Source of the DNA: an uncultured Prevotellaceae bacterium
Lineage (GTDB): Bacteria > Bacteroidota > Bacteroidia > Bacteroidales > Muribaculaceae
Reading direction: 5' to 3'
NCBI GenBank assembly: GCA_937904375.1
Contig: CALDIG010000228.1
Location: 1 to 28,095 of the forward strand
Length of the DNA stretch: 28,095 nt
Of this stretch, positions 8,606 to 15,958 are shown in pieces. The position numbers and the translations under genes are program-made. Every line of letters begins with the position of its first letter. Position 1 is the first letter of the stretch. The notes under the pieces were generated by a model, which ran no database searches, was not told where the DNA came from, and worked only from the letters and a program-made list of their open reading frames with translations.

Positions 8606-9022
8606 TTACACATCGATTTGCATGCAATCGATGCCAGCTCTTTTCATCAGCTCGATGCCGTCGGTGAGACGATATATCTCATTGAACACCACTCGCTTGA
8701 TGCCTGCCTGAATGATGAGCTTAGCACACTCGATGCAAGGCGACGAGGTGACGTAGAGCGTTGCTCCATTGCTGCTGTTGTTGCTCTGCGCCACCTTTGT
8801 GATGGCGTTGGCTTCGGCGTGGAGCACGTATGGCTTTGTGTGGTCATTGTCGTCCTCGCACACATTCTCAAATCCCACCGGCGTGCCATTGTAGCCGTCG
8901 GAGATTATCATTTTGTCCTTCACGATGAGCGCTCCCACCTGACGCCGCTTGCAGTAGGAGTTCTCGGCCCATATCTGAGCCATTCTCAGATAGCGTGAAT
9001 CAAGAATATCTTGTTTGTCCAT
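8606..9022 (-). CDS. Deoxycytidylate (dCMP) deaminase family protein
   Basis: 138 residues. Zinc-dependent deaminase with the HAE motif (H68-A69-E70, in LHAEANAI) and the PCxxC motif (P95 to C99, SPCIECAKL), which supply the zinc ligands and the catalytic glutamate. CKRRQVGALIVKD and DGYNGTPVGFENVCE match the dCMP deaminase group rather than cytidine deaminase. The expected reaction is dCMP to dUMP, feeding dTMP synthesis, which links it to the folate enzyme in the same gene set. It is the first gene of the leftward cluster, with a promoter-like -7 box about 55 bases upstream. Length matches the family. Confidence 0.92.
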   Translation of the reverse strand: MDKQDILDSRYLRMAQIWAENSYCKRRQVGALIVKDKMIISDGYNGTPVGFENVCEDDNDHTKPYVLHAEANAITKVAQSNNSSNGATLYVTSSPCIECAKLIIQAGIKRVVFNEIYRLTDGIELMKRAGIDCMQIDV

Positions 9023-9077
9023 TGCCGAAGAAAACTATAATTTGTTGATGATTGTTATCTTTGAGAAAATCAAAGGG

Positions 9078-9113
9078 CAAAGATAAAAATATTATATGAA
9101 ATAATAAGCCAAA
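9078..9113 (-). promoter_or_regulatory. Probable promoter of the dCMP deaminase gene cluster
   Basis: On the minus strand the -7 box reads TATCTTTG (9085 to 9078), matching the Bacteroidota consensus TAnnTTTG. A TTTG at 9113-9110 could serve as the -33 element but the spacer of 24 is longer than the usual 19-21. The predicted transcript would begin near 9071 with a leader of about 50 bases. Confidence 0.5.
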
Positions 9114-9165
9114 AATATGGTAAAAAAAATCTATTTTGTGATTTTTCTTGTTTTTCGATCTCAAA

Positions 9166-10287
9166 TCAGTCATTTAGAACTTTTGAAAACCTTATTTGGC
9201 TTTTATAAACAGGAAACTTAAAGTTCAATATCACTCCACTCTCGAATGTGACATATACGTCTTCGGTGATAGGCTGCATGGTGGCATCAAACCATTGTCC
9301 GGTGAAGTTGTCGGTGAAGATGGTCTGTGTCAGCTCTGCCTTTCTCATGCCAATGTGCCACATCGATTTCTTGACTTGTGCGCCATCGACATATATCACG
9401 TCATAACCATTCTGTGTCTCTACCAGAGCAATAGTGTATCGCCCACCGAGCTTCAGCCACCGGTCTTCCATGTCCCGGTCGAGATAAGTCCAGTAGCCTT
9501 CGTAGGGGTTCTTAGAGGTTGCAAAGTGTCGGTCAAGTGCCTCACGGGTCCATTGAGTCTCAAGTGCCGCGGCAGGGTGTTGTGCTTGGTCGTCGAAGGA
9601 CAGCACAGCCCTCTCAAGCGATATCTTGGAGCCAGGTCCCGCAAAGTATCCCACCTTAACGCTCGGTAGCCCTGTAGCAGTTTCTATATCGCTGGTCGAG
9701 AGGGGGTAGGAGAGAACTTCTTTGAGTTGGTCTCTCCCAATTTTCACAGTGATGGTGTTATTTTCAATATTAACTCCTAAGTAATTGTACCCTTCGTCAA
9801 GATCAACGCTGCCGTCGAGCGTTACCTGCTTGACGACAGTGCAACCGCCATAGTCATTGATAAGCTTGACGGTCATGGTGCGGGAGTCCACGCTCTCGTT
9901 GTAGAGGCTGGAGTTGGAACAGCTTACCGCTACACGCCAGCATCCTTTAGAAGTGTGATTAAAAACTAACCCACACTCGGTTGATGTAATCGACCTTGAC
10001 TTGCCATGTGAGTCGGTGATTTTATAGGACTTGCCTTCTTTGTTATGCAAGTTTGCAAACTTGATGTAGTACTTATAGCTCTTAAAGGCATCGATAAGGG
10101 TGGTGTCGGTAACTATAATGTTGTTGTCGGTACTGTTGTCAAGCTGCAAGAAGTCGTCGTTTAGTGTCGCGTCATAATTAGAGTTGATGCTTTCAAAATT
10201 GTTGTGTCGTGTATTGTAGAAAGTGAAAGCATGGGCTTGCAACAGTGCCGACGCTATAACGAGTGATATTATTGTGTATGCTCTCAT
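9166..10287 (-). CDS. Uncharacterised exported protein
   Basis: 373 residues that I do not recognise. A signal peptide is visible (MRAYTIISLVIASALLQAHA), with cleavage probably after A-H-A. The mature part is rich in beta-strand patterns, Asn, Ser and Thr in the first half, and contains a region around 180-235 (SVKVGYFAGPGSKISLERAVLSF) reminiscent of laminin G/concanavalin-like sheets, although I cannot assign a family. The second half has a W-rich segment (TQWTREALDRHF, NPYEGYWTYLDRDMEDRWLKLGGRYTIAL). No lipobox cysteine or protease motif is seen. It is most likely periplasmic or surface-exposed and transcribed alone, since 143 bases with a separate promoter-like box lie downstream. Confidence 0.75.
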   Translation of the reverse strand: MRAYTIISLVIASALLQAHAFTFYNTRHNNFESINSNYDATLNDDFLQLDNSTDNNIIVTDTTLIDAFKSYKYYIKFANLHNKEGKSYKITDSHGKSRSITSTECGLVFNHTSKGCWRVAVSCSNSSLYNESVDSRTMTVKLINDYGGCTVVKQVTLDGSVDLDEGYNYLGVNIENNTITVKIGRDQLKEVLSYPLSTSDIETATGLPSVKVGYFAGPGSKISLERAVLSFDDQAQHPAAALETQWTREALDRHFATSKNPYEGYWTYLDRDMEDRWLKLGGRYTIALVETQNGYDVIYVDGAQVKKSMWHIGMRKAELTQTIFTDNFTGQWFDATMQPITEDVYVTFESGVILNFKFPVYKSQIRFSKVLND

Positions 10288-10304
10288 TTATTCAAAAAAT
10301 CACC

Positions 10305-10312
10305 CAAAAGTA
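10305..10312 (-). promoter_or_regulatory. Possible -7 box for the exported protein gene
   Basis: Minus strand reads TACTTTTG, a match to TAnnTTTG, about 18 bases upstream of the ATG at 10287. No TTTG lies at the proper distance upstream, and the leader would be only about 10 bases, so this is a weak call. Confidence 0.3.
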
Positions 10313-10386
10313 GTGCATTTTACTCAAAATAAGAAATAAAAAATGATTTTTTTTGTCAAAAACACTCAAAATACCAGTATTATTAG

Positions 10387-10394
10387 TAACTTTG
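10387..10394 (+). promoter_or_regulatory. Possible -7 box for the lysE-family gene
   Basis: Plus strand reads TAACTTTG, matching TAnnTTTG. A TTTG at 10352-10355 is 31 bases upstream, too far for a standard -33 element. If used, the transcript would have a leader of about 220 bases containing the repeats described next. Confidence 0.35.
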
Positions 10395-10407
10395 TCGCTG
10401 TTTTCAA

Positions 10408-10622
10408 AAAAATGCGATTAAGCGAGCCAAAAATCAAACAAAGATAACAAAGAGTAACAAAGTCAACAAAAATGCGATTGAGCGAGAAAAGAACTGAGCC
10501 CCAGCTCATGTTATTTCGAGCGTGAGCATTTTATCCAAAAAATATTTTTCTTGTTGTTTTTGTCAGGTTTTGTTAAATTTGTTTGAAAAAAGTGCCGAGC
10601 ATGAGCATTTTATTTAAAAAAT
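10408..10622 (+). repeat. Two pairs of direct repeats in the gap and leader before the lysE-family gene
   Basis: This is most of the 333-base gap between the divergent genes. Pair 1: AAAATGCGATTAAGCGAG near 10409-10426 and AAAATGCGATTGAGCGAG near 10469-10486, one base different. Pair 2: a 27-base sequence at 10517-10543 and 10596-10622 differing at three positions, with the core GAGCATTTTAT. The second copy of pair 2 ends on the ATG start of the exporter gene; the first copy has ATA at the same place. No reading frame of interest was found in this gap. Confidence 0.8.
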
Positions 10623-11268
10623 GGGCACGATATTTTCTATAATAATAAGCTGTTTGTCGGTTGGTATTATCCTGTCGGCACCTATGGGGCCTATAGGTAT
10701 CCTGGTGATACAGCGCACCATGGAAAAGGGTCGCAAGAGTGGGCTTTATACCGGCATTGGTGCTGCCGCATCCGACTTGTTTTATTGCCTTCTTGCCGGA
10801 CTCGGTCTGGCGTTCGTCACCGATTTCATTGACCAGAATAAGGAGCTGTTCCAAATAGGTGGTAGCTTGATTCTTATCGTCTTTGCGTTGTTTATGATAT
10901 TGCGCAGTCCCGTTAAGGGCATAAAACATGAGGACGGCAAGAAAGTGAACTTCACCCAAGACGCTATTACTGGTTTTGTTTTTACTTTGTCTAATCCCTT
11001 GATTATTTTCTTGATATTCCCATTGTTTGCGCGTTTCACTTTCCCCTCGGCTGATTATAAATTCTATCACATCATTTTAGGTTACATCTTTATCGTTCTA
11101 GGAGCCTTATTATGGTGGTTTGGAATAACTTATATTGTTGATAAACTTCGTTCGAAGTTCAATGTCAACAGCATGTGGTGGATAAACAAGATTATGGGTG
11201 GCATTATCATGACATTAGCCATTTATGGTCTTGTGACCGGTATTTTGTCTTATTTTCATGTGATTTGA
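10621..11268 (+). CDS. LysE/RhtB-family amino-acid exporter
   Basis: 215 residues, an integral membrane protein with about six hydrophobic helices (roughly 5-27, 42-64, 75-95, 118-138, 147-168, 186-210). The N-terminal motif SAPMGPIGILVIQRTMEKGRKSGLYTGIGAAASDLFY is the family hallmark, and SNPLIIFLI is the second conserved Asn-Pro helix. Family members export amino acids or related small molecules; the substrate cannot be read from the sequence. The next gene starts 2 bases after the stop, so the two are surely cotranscribed. The start codon overlaps a direct repeat, and the leader is long if the box at 10387 is used. Confidence 0.88.
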   Translation: MGTIFSIIISCLSVGIILSAPMGPIGILVIQRTMEKGRKSGLYTGIGAAASDLFYCLLAGLGLAFVTDFIDQNKELFQIGGSLILIVFALFMILRSPVKGIKHEDGKKVNFTQDAITGFVFTLSNPLIIFLIFPLFARFTFPSADYKFYHIILGYIFIVLGALLWWFGITYIVDKLRSKFNVNSMWWINKIMGGIIMTLAIYGLVTGILSYFHVI

Positions 11269-11270
11269 TA

Positions 11271-12014
11271 ATGAACCGCAAGGAATTGCTCGTCAAGAGT
11301 CTTCCAGAACTGGACAGGATGCCGCCCAGGCAGGTGTCGCAGTATCTTGACGCTAATATAGAACATGAGGTCATAGATTGTGTGAACTGGCGGGAAGAGT
11401 TTCCTTATAAACCCTATTGCTCCTTTGTAGTGGCTGTATCAACGACACGGCTGTTTGTTTTTTTCTCTGTGATAAGCAAGGATTTGCGTGCTGTTCACAC
11501 TAGCGACATGAGTCCTGTCGCCGAGGATAGCTGTGTGGAGTTCTTTATGAAAGTGCCAGAACAAGACGAATATTGGAATTTTGAATTCAACTGTATTGGT
11601 GCCTTGAATGCCAGTCATCGTGTGGAGAGAAATAATCCCACGCGCCTTTCGCCCGGAGAGCTGGCATCAATAGAGCGTTACTCGTCGTGCGGCAGTGAGC
11701 CGATTGACGAGCAGGAAGGCACTTTTTGCTGGGATATTGTGGTCTCGATACCATTACGGCTGGTGGGTCTCGACGGTGATAGTCTGCCCGATTATGTGAC
11801 AGGGAATTTCTACAAGTGCGGCAGCAAGACCGCGCATCCTCACTATGTGTCGTGGAGTGCAATAGATGGCGAGAAGCCCGATTTCCACCGCCCCGACTGC
11901 TTCGGCAAGCTGTGGCTGCGCAAGCCCGAGCCGATAATTGAAGAGCAACCTATAAAGCAAAATCTTCAACCCAAAGGGCTGAAGAAATTGCTTCGTAAGA
12001 TTTTTGGAAAGTAG
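11271..12014 (+). CDS. CBM9-like (carbohydrate-binding family 9-type) domain protein
   Basis: 247 residues from ATG at 11271, chosen because it directly follows the exporter stop; the frame is open further upstream but only inside that gene. No signal peptide is seen. The pattern matches the CBM9_2-type domain family: VNWREEFPYKPYCSF near 38-52, VEFFMKV near 89-95, YWNFEFNCIGALNASH near 101-116, and the C-terminal stretch PHYVSWSAIDGEKPDFHRP (about 190-208) followed by DCFGKLWL. Family members are usually found in sugar-binding or polysaccharide contexts, often as stand-alone proteins in Bacteroidota with no proven role. The C-terminal 28 residues form a basic tail. The gene converges with prs, leaving 10 bases between stops. 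Confidence 0.82.
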   Translation: MNRKELLVKSLPELDRMPPRQVSQYLDANIEHEVIDCVNWREEFPYKPYCSFVVAVSTTRLFVFFSVISKDLRAVHTSDMSPVAEDSCVEFFMKVPEQDEYWNFEFNCIGALNASHRVERNNPTRLSPGELASIERYSSCGSEPIDEQEGTFCWDIVVSIPLRLVGLDGDSLPDYVTGNFYKCGSKTAHPHYVSWSAIDGEKPDFHRPDCFGKLWLRKPEPIIEEQPIKQNLQPKGLKKLLRKIFGK

Positions 12015-12024
12015 TAACTCCCCC

Positions 12025-12969
12025 TTAGTGATTAATGATATACTGCGAGCTGATTGACTCATGGTCGTTGATGCGCTGGATTGTCTCGGCGATGAGTCCG
12101 GCAACCGATACCCTCTTCACCTTGTCGCTGCGGCTGGGGTCATAGTTGATGGAGTCTGAAATCACTACTTCTACAAGTTTGCTGTTGTTGATGCGCTCTG
12201 TTGCCGGGTCGCTCATTACTCCGTGCGATGCGATGGCTCTTACGGACTTGGCTCCGCTGTTCATCATCACCTCGGCTGCGGTGCAGATGGTACCCGCGGT
12301 GTCGATCATGTCGTCGACGAGGATGACGTTCTTGTCCTTGACGTCGCCGATGATTGTCATTTTCTCCACCACGTTGGCCCGCGCGCGCTGCTTGTGGCAC
12401 AGTGCCATTGGCGCCTTGTAGTGCTTGGCGTACTCGAGCACGCGCTTTGCTCCTCCCACGTCGGGCGAGGCAAACACGATGTCTTTGAGCTTGAGGCTGT
12501 CGATATAAGGCACAAACACCGAGGAGGCATAGAGGTGGTTGAGCGGCAGGTTGAAGAAGCCTTGAATCTGGTCGGCATGGAGGTCCATGGTGATGATGCT
12601 GTCAACGCCGGCGCTGGTGAGCATCCCCGCCACGAGTTTTGCGGCTATCGACACTCGGGGGCGGTCTTTGCGGTCCTGTCGCGCCCATCCGAAGTAGGGA
12701 ATCACCGCTGTGACCGACTTTGCCGAAGCGCGCTTGGCGGCGTCGATCATGAGCAGGAGTTCCATGAGGTTGTCGGTGGGCGGGAACATCGACTGGACGA
12801 GGTAAATCTCATCGCCTCGCACCGATTCTTCGTAAGACACTTGAAACTCGCCGTCGGCAAACACGTTGACCTGCATTTCACCAACTTCAACACCGAGTTT
12901 CCTGGCTATCTCATCGGCAAGATATCTGGAATATCTGCCAGAAAAAATTTTGAACGGTTTTTTGCTCAT
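12025..12969 (-). CDS. prs: Ribose-phosphate pyrophosphokinase (PRPP synthetase)
   Basis: 314 residues, the standard length for bacterial class I enzymes. It makes PRPP from ribose 5-phosphate and ATP for purine, pyrimidine, histidine and tryptophan synthesis. Visible motifs: FADGEFQV (38-44 region), the flexible ATP loop ARQDRKDRPR (96-105), the catalytic histidine H131 in TMDLHADQIQGFF, and the PRPP-binding loop VILVDDMIDTAGT (215-227). The start ATG is at 12969-12967. A good promoter lies just upstream, and the short leader contains a 14-base tandem duplication. Codon use is C/G-rich at third positions, as expected for a well-expressed gene. Confidence 0.96.
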   Translation of the reverse strand: MSKKPFKIFSGRYSRYLADEIARKLGVEVGEMQVNVFADGEFQVSYEESVRGDEIYLVQSMFPPTDNLMELLLMIDAAKRASAKSVTAVIPYFGWARQDRKDRPRVSIAAKLVAGMLTSAGVDSIITMDLHADQIQGFFNLPLNHLYASSVFVPYIDSLKLKDIVFASPDVGGAKRVLEYAKHYKAPMALCHKQRARANVVEKMTIIGDVKDKNVILVDDMIDTAGTICTAAEVMMNSGAKSVRAIASHGVMSDPATERINNSKLVEVVISDSINYDPSRSDKVKRVSVAGLIAETIQRINDHESISSQYIINH

Positions 12970-12997
12970 CGGTTATTGGTTATCGGTTATTGGTTAT
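12970..12997 (-). repeat. 14-base tandem duplication in the prs leader
   Basis: Two exact copies of CGGTTATTGGTTAT on the plus strand (12970-12983, 12984-12997), each itself made of two 7-base words. The tract begins on the base next to the prs start codon and occupies nearly all of the predicted 5' leader. Confidence 0.95.
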
Positions 12998-13004
12998 CTA
13001 TCGG

Positions 13005-13036
13005 CAAAATTACAACATTTGTCAATCAATTACAAA
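13005..13036 (-). promoter_or_regulatory. Probable prs promoter
   Basis: Minus strand: TTTG (13036-13033), spacer of 20, then TAATTTTG (13012-13005). Both boxes and spacing match the Bacteroidota primary sigma consensus. Transcription should start near 12998, placing the duplicated 14-mer in the leader. Confidence 0.7.
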
Positions 13037-13087
13037 CTATTTTCAGTGAAAAATGGGTCAATCGGCCTTTTTTTTTGTCAAATGATT

Positions 13088-13201
13088 ACGAGTAAACGAG
13101 TTAACGAGGCAATGGGTTTTGTCGCTTCGCTGGTTGTGTCGCTCGCGCCCGCTCGCTGGTTGTGTCGCTCGTCAGCTCACAACTCAAAACTCTGAACTTA
13201 G
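13088..13201. repeat. Short-word repeat tract between prs and the amylase gene
   Basis: ACGAG occurs three times with period 8 (13088, 13096, 13104). An 18-base word CGCTGGTTGTGTCGCTCG occurs at 13128-13145 and 13154-13171. The tract ends in 7-base words AACTCAA AACTCTG AACTTAG (13181-13201), which reach to a few bases from the amylase stop. No coding frame is credible here. Confidence 0.8.
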
Positions 13202-13207
13202 TTCTGT

Positions 13208-14869
13208 TTACATCAACTTGATTATCATCGCATTGCGACGGCCTATGGTGATGCTGTCGGGAATGTCAGGGTCGATGGTGAGGGTCATGTCACTGGCGGT
13301 GAGCAATTCCCGGGCATGATATGTGCCGGGGGTTAAGCGCATTGTGTCGAGAGCGTGCTGGGGGGTGTGAAGGTTTATCCTTTCGTCCTGGTCGCCGAAA
13401 TTGGCTATTATGAGCAGATGTTCATCTCCGTAATGACGGTAATAGGCGTAAACTCTGTGGTAGTTCAAGGAGTTGTAGTTGACATACATGAGGTCGTAAA
13501 ACCCTCCTTGCGCAATGGCTTTCTCCTTGTTGCACAAGCGCAGAAGTGTCTTGTGGAATTTCCGCAGTTTCCGCTCGTCTTCTGTGAGTTTGGCGGTGTC
13601 GCACTTGCCGCCGTTGTACCATCGCCGCAAGGTGGGGACGCTCCAGTAGTCGAAGATTGTGGTGCGTCCGTCTTGAGTGCTGAACCCCTCGGCATCGAGA
13701 GCCGGCTCGCCAAGCTCCTGACCCTGATATATCATAACTGGCGCTCGTGAGATTGTTGCCGAGACCACCAGTGCTGGAAGAGCACGGAACGGGTCGCCAG
13801 CAAACTGTGGCGAGGCGATGCGTTGCTCGTCGTGGTTCTCAAGGAAGTTGAGCATGTGGTCGCCCATGCCTTCCACCGCCTGCCAGCATCCGGTTATCGC
13901 CGATGCGCTGGCATTGCCGCAGGTGACGGCCCGCAGGGTGTCATAGAGCGACACTTTGTCGTAGAGGTAATCGAAGTGGCCGTTGAAGATGTAGTCGCGG
14001 TAGATGGCGGTGTCGTAAAGCTCGGCGATGAATATGATGCGCGGGTGCCGCTCTTTAATTTGCGGGATTGCCCAGTGCCAGAACTCCACCGGCACCATGT
14101 GCGCCATGTCGCAGCGGAAACCGTCGATGCCCTTCGCTGCCCAGAATAGAAGAATGTCGCGCATCTTGTGCCAAGTGGAGGGAATAGGGCAGAAGTGTTT
14201 CTCTCCATTGCTGTAATCTACTCCATAATTCAGCTTCACGGTCTCATACCAGTCGTAAACGCCGGGATATGGGTGAAAGCAGTCGTTGCCGGTTGCCATA
14301 GCGGGTTTCTCATAATAGAACCCGTCGCCACTACCGAGGTCTATACCCGGGGCGAACTGCTCATGGGGCATGTAGTAGAAATTGTTGTCGGGCGAGAAAG
14401 CGAGGTTTTTGTTGTCGTTTTCGCCCAAATCCTCGACACCGTCGGGCTTGGCGATGCTGCGGTATTGCCTGGCGACATGGTTAGGCACAAAGTCGATGAT
14501 GACTTTCATGCCAGCGTCGTGGGTGCGTTTTACCAACTGCTCAAACTCCTTCATGCGGTTCTTGACGCTCACGGCGATGTCGGGGTCGATGTCGTAATAG
14601 TCGGTGATGGCGTATGGCGAGCCGGCATTGCCTTTCACGATATATGGGTTGCAGTCGGGGATGCCTTTATATTTTGTCTTTGTGGCGTGGCGTATCACAC
14701 CGGTAAACCACACATGAGTCGCCCCGAGGTCTTTGAGCTTCTTGAGTACCGGCAGGGTGATGTCGTTCATCTTGCCGGAGCCGTTCTGCTTGATGGTGCC
14801 GTTAGGCACGCAGTGGTCACATGAGTTGGTAAACAGTCGTGGAAAGAGTTGGTAGATAATAGGCTTCAT
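13208..14869 (-). CDS. GH13-family alpha-amylase (intracellular)
   Basis: 553 residues from ATG at 14869-14867 (MKPIIYQLFPRLF). The open frame extends 46 codons further, but that part reads through a repeat tract and is rejected. It belongs to the GH13 clan, hydrolysing or rearranging alpha-glucans. Conserved regions are present: DFVPNH (126-131), GFRCDMAH with nucleophile D254, IIFIAELYD with acid/base E283, and LENHDEQR with transition-state stabiliser D347. No signal peptide is visible, so it probably works on imported maltodextrins or glycogen. A beta-sandwich C-terminal domain is likely after about 460. It follows the patatin-like gene by 125 repeat-filled bases. Confidence 0.93.
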   Translation of the reverse strand: MKPIIYQLFPRLFTNSCDHCVPNGTIKQNGSGKMNDITLPVLKKLKDLGATHVWFTGVIRHATKTKYKGIPDCNPYIVKGNAGSPYAITDYYDIDPDIAVSVKNRMKEFEQLVKRTHDAGMKVIIDFVPNHVARQYRSIAKPDGVEDLGENDNKNLAFSPDNNFYYMPHEQFAPGIDLGSGDGFYYEKPAMATGNDCFHPYPGVYDWYETVKLNYGVDYSNGEKHFCPIPSTWHKMRDILLFWAAKGIDGFRCDMAHMVPVEFWHWAIPQIKERHPRIIFIAELYDTAIYRDYIFNGHFDYLYDKVSLYDTLRAVTCGNASASAITGCWQAVEGMGDHMLNFLENHDEQRIASPQFAGDPFRALPALVVSATISRAPVMIYQGQELGEPALDAEGFSTQDGRTTIFDYWSVPTLRRWYNGGKCDTAKLTEDERKLRKFHKTLLRLCNKEKAIAQGGFYDLMYVNYNSLNYHRVYAYYRHYGDEHLLIIANFGDQDERINLHTPQHALDTMRLTPGTYHARELLTASDMTLTIDPDIPDSITIGRRNAMIIKLM

Positions 14870-14870
14870 A

Positions 14871-14994
14871 ATAAGTGTTAAGTTATAAGTGTTAAGTGAT
14901 TTCAATCGGACGTGTCGGACAAGTCTGTGGATAACAATTAAAATGGCTAACCAGCGCGAAGCGTCAAAACCAGCGAAGCGCAGCGAGCGACAAA
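14871..14994. repeat. Short-word repeat tract between the patatin-like and amylase genes
   Basis: ATAAGTGTTAAGT occurs at 14871-14883 and 14885-14897 (period 14, two 7-base words each). Further on, GCGAAGCG appears twice and GCGAGC several times (about 14955-15010). The tract starts one base before the amylase ATG and runs into the last codons of the patatin-like gene. No promoter or gene is recognised in it. Confidence 0.85.
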
Positions 14995-15777
14995 CTAGCG
15001 AGCACATCGAGCGGCAACCTGTGAGTTTTTTAGAATTTTCATTGTCTCGAAATAACCCTTTTGGGCTATCTTGTTGGCGGCTTTGGTGTCGAAGGTGCTA
15101 TGACCTTGAATTGAGACAATATCCACCAGCAGGTCACAGAGTTGCTTGTCGGCCTCGACATTGTGCATTGTCATCATTTTGTAGGTGCGGTAAGCGAGAG
15201 AGCGCACGTTCATCTTGATGGGACCGAGCTTCGAAGGACTCACGTTGATGCCAATCACGGTGTCGCACAGCGGTCGCAGGTAGTACGACGGCAAGTTGTG
15301 CATCACGCCACCGTCGGCGTAATAGGTGTTATCAATCTTTACTGGTTTGAATACCAGCGGGATACTGCACGAGGCGATTACCCTTTCGGCGATGTTGCCG
15401 GTGGTGAACGCTTTCTCTTGCTGGTTTTCAATATCGGTAGCTCCTATGATTGTGGGAATGGCAAGTTGCTCTATGTTCTCTACAGGCAGGTTCTTGGCGA
15501 TAAATTTACGGAACTTGTCGAGTTTGAGAAATCCGCTTTTCGAGATATCCACTTGCAGGAATTTGCTCATGTCGATATTCCTGAAGAGTTCAAAAATCTC
15601 ATCGGCACTCATTCCCGCCGCATAAAAAGCAGCGACCACACTGCCAGCACTCACTCCGGCGATGATGTCGGGTTTGATGTCCACATCCTCAAGAGCTCGC
15701 AATGCCCCGATGTGAGCAAAGCCCCTCACACCACCGCCACTGAGGGCTATACCGATTTTATATTTTATTTTTTCCAT
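14995..15777 (-). CDS. Patatin-like phospholipase family protein
   Basis: 260 residues, cytoplasmic. The patatin catalytic dyad is intact: oxyanion loop GGGVRG (14-19), nucleophile S43 in GVSAG (41-45), and aspartate D155 in ADGGVMHNLP. Such proteins are serine acyl hydrolases acting on lipids; this short form is close to the RssA/YlbK group whose substrate is unclear. The final residues (AARCAR) are encoded by the repeat tract that follows, so the C-terminus may have been reshaped by repeat insertion. It is 125 bases upstream of the amylase gene and 181 bases downstream of an unknown exported-protein gene. Confidence 0.92.
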   Translation of the reverse strand: MEKIKYKIGIALSGGGVRGFAHIGALRALEDVDIKPDIIAGVSAGSVVAAFYAAGMSADEIFELFRNIDMSKFLQVDISKSGFLKLDKFRKFIAKNLPVENIEQLAIPTIIGATDIENQQEKAFTTGNIAERVIASCSIPLVFKPVKIDNTYYADGGVMHNLPSYYLRPLCDTVIGINVSPSKLGPIKMNVRSLAYRTYKMMTMHNVEADKQLCDLLVDIVSIQGHSTFDTKAANKIAQKGYFETMKILKNSQVAARCAR

Positions 15778-15787
15778 AAATTATTTT

Positions 15788-15951
15788 ATAGCTGACGAGC
15801 GAACGAGCCGACGAGCGAACGAGACAAGTGATATTAAGTGTTAAGTGTTAAGTTGCTGCGCACTCTAACCTCTACACTCTGTACTCTGTACTGTGTTAAG
15901 TGTTAAGTTGCTGCGCACTCTAACCTCTAACCTGCGCAAAGCGCATTGCCT
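15788..15951. repeat. 7-base-period repeat tract with a 37-base direct repeat
   Basis: Fills the 181-base gap upstream of the patatin-like gene. It holds GACGAGCGAACGAG twice (15794-15807, 15810-15823), then from 15833 a nearly continuous run of 7-base words: ATTAAGT, GTTAAGT twice, TGCTGCG, CACTCTA, ACCTCTA, CACTCTG, TACTCTG, TACTGTG, TTAAGTG and so on to about 15951. A 37-base sequence is repeated exactly at 15838-15874 and 15893-15929. No TAnnTTTG promoter box is seen within it. Confidence 0.9.
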
Positions 15952-15958
15952 TGTCAGC

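Noticed and set aside
10395..10620. Riboswitch in the long leader of the LysE-family gene
   Set aside because: The sequence is direct repeats and AT-rich filler; no conserved lysine or other aptamer pattern was recognised.
12015..12024. Terminator between the CBM9-like gene and prs
   Set aside because: Only ten bases separate the convergent stops, and no stem with a T run is visible around them.
12223..13095. 290-codon plus-strand frame opposite prs
   Set aside because: It is the antisense shadow of prs; the residues show no family features, while prs on the other strand has every conserved motif.
14870..15007. 46-codon N-terminal extension of the amylase
   Set aside because: It would translate the repeat tract and overlap the patatin-like gene end; the GH13 fold begins normally at MKPIIYQLFPRLF.
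15838..15929. CRISPR-like repeat-spacer-repeat
   Set aside because: Only two 37-base copies, an 18-base spacer made of the same words, and no cas genes nearby.
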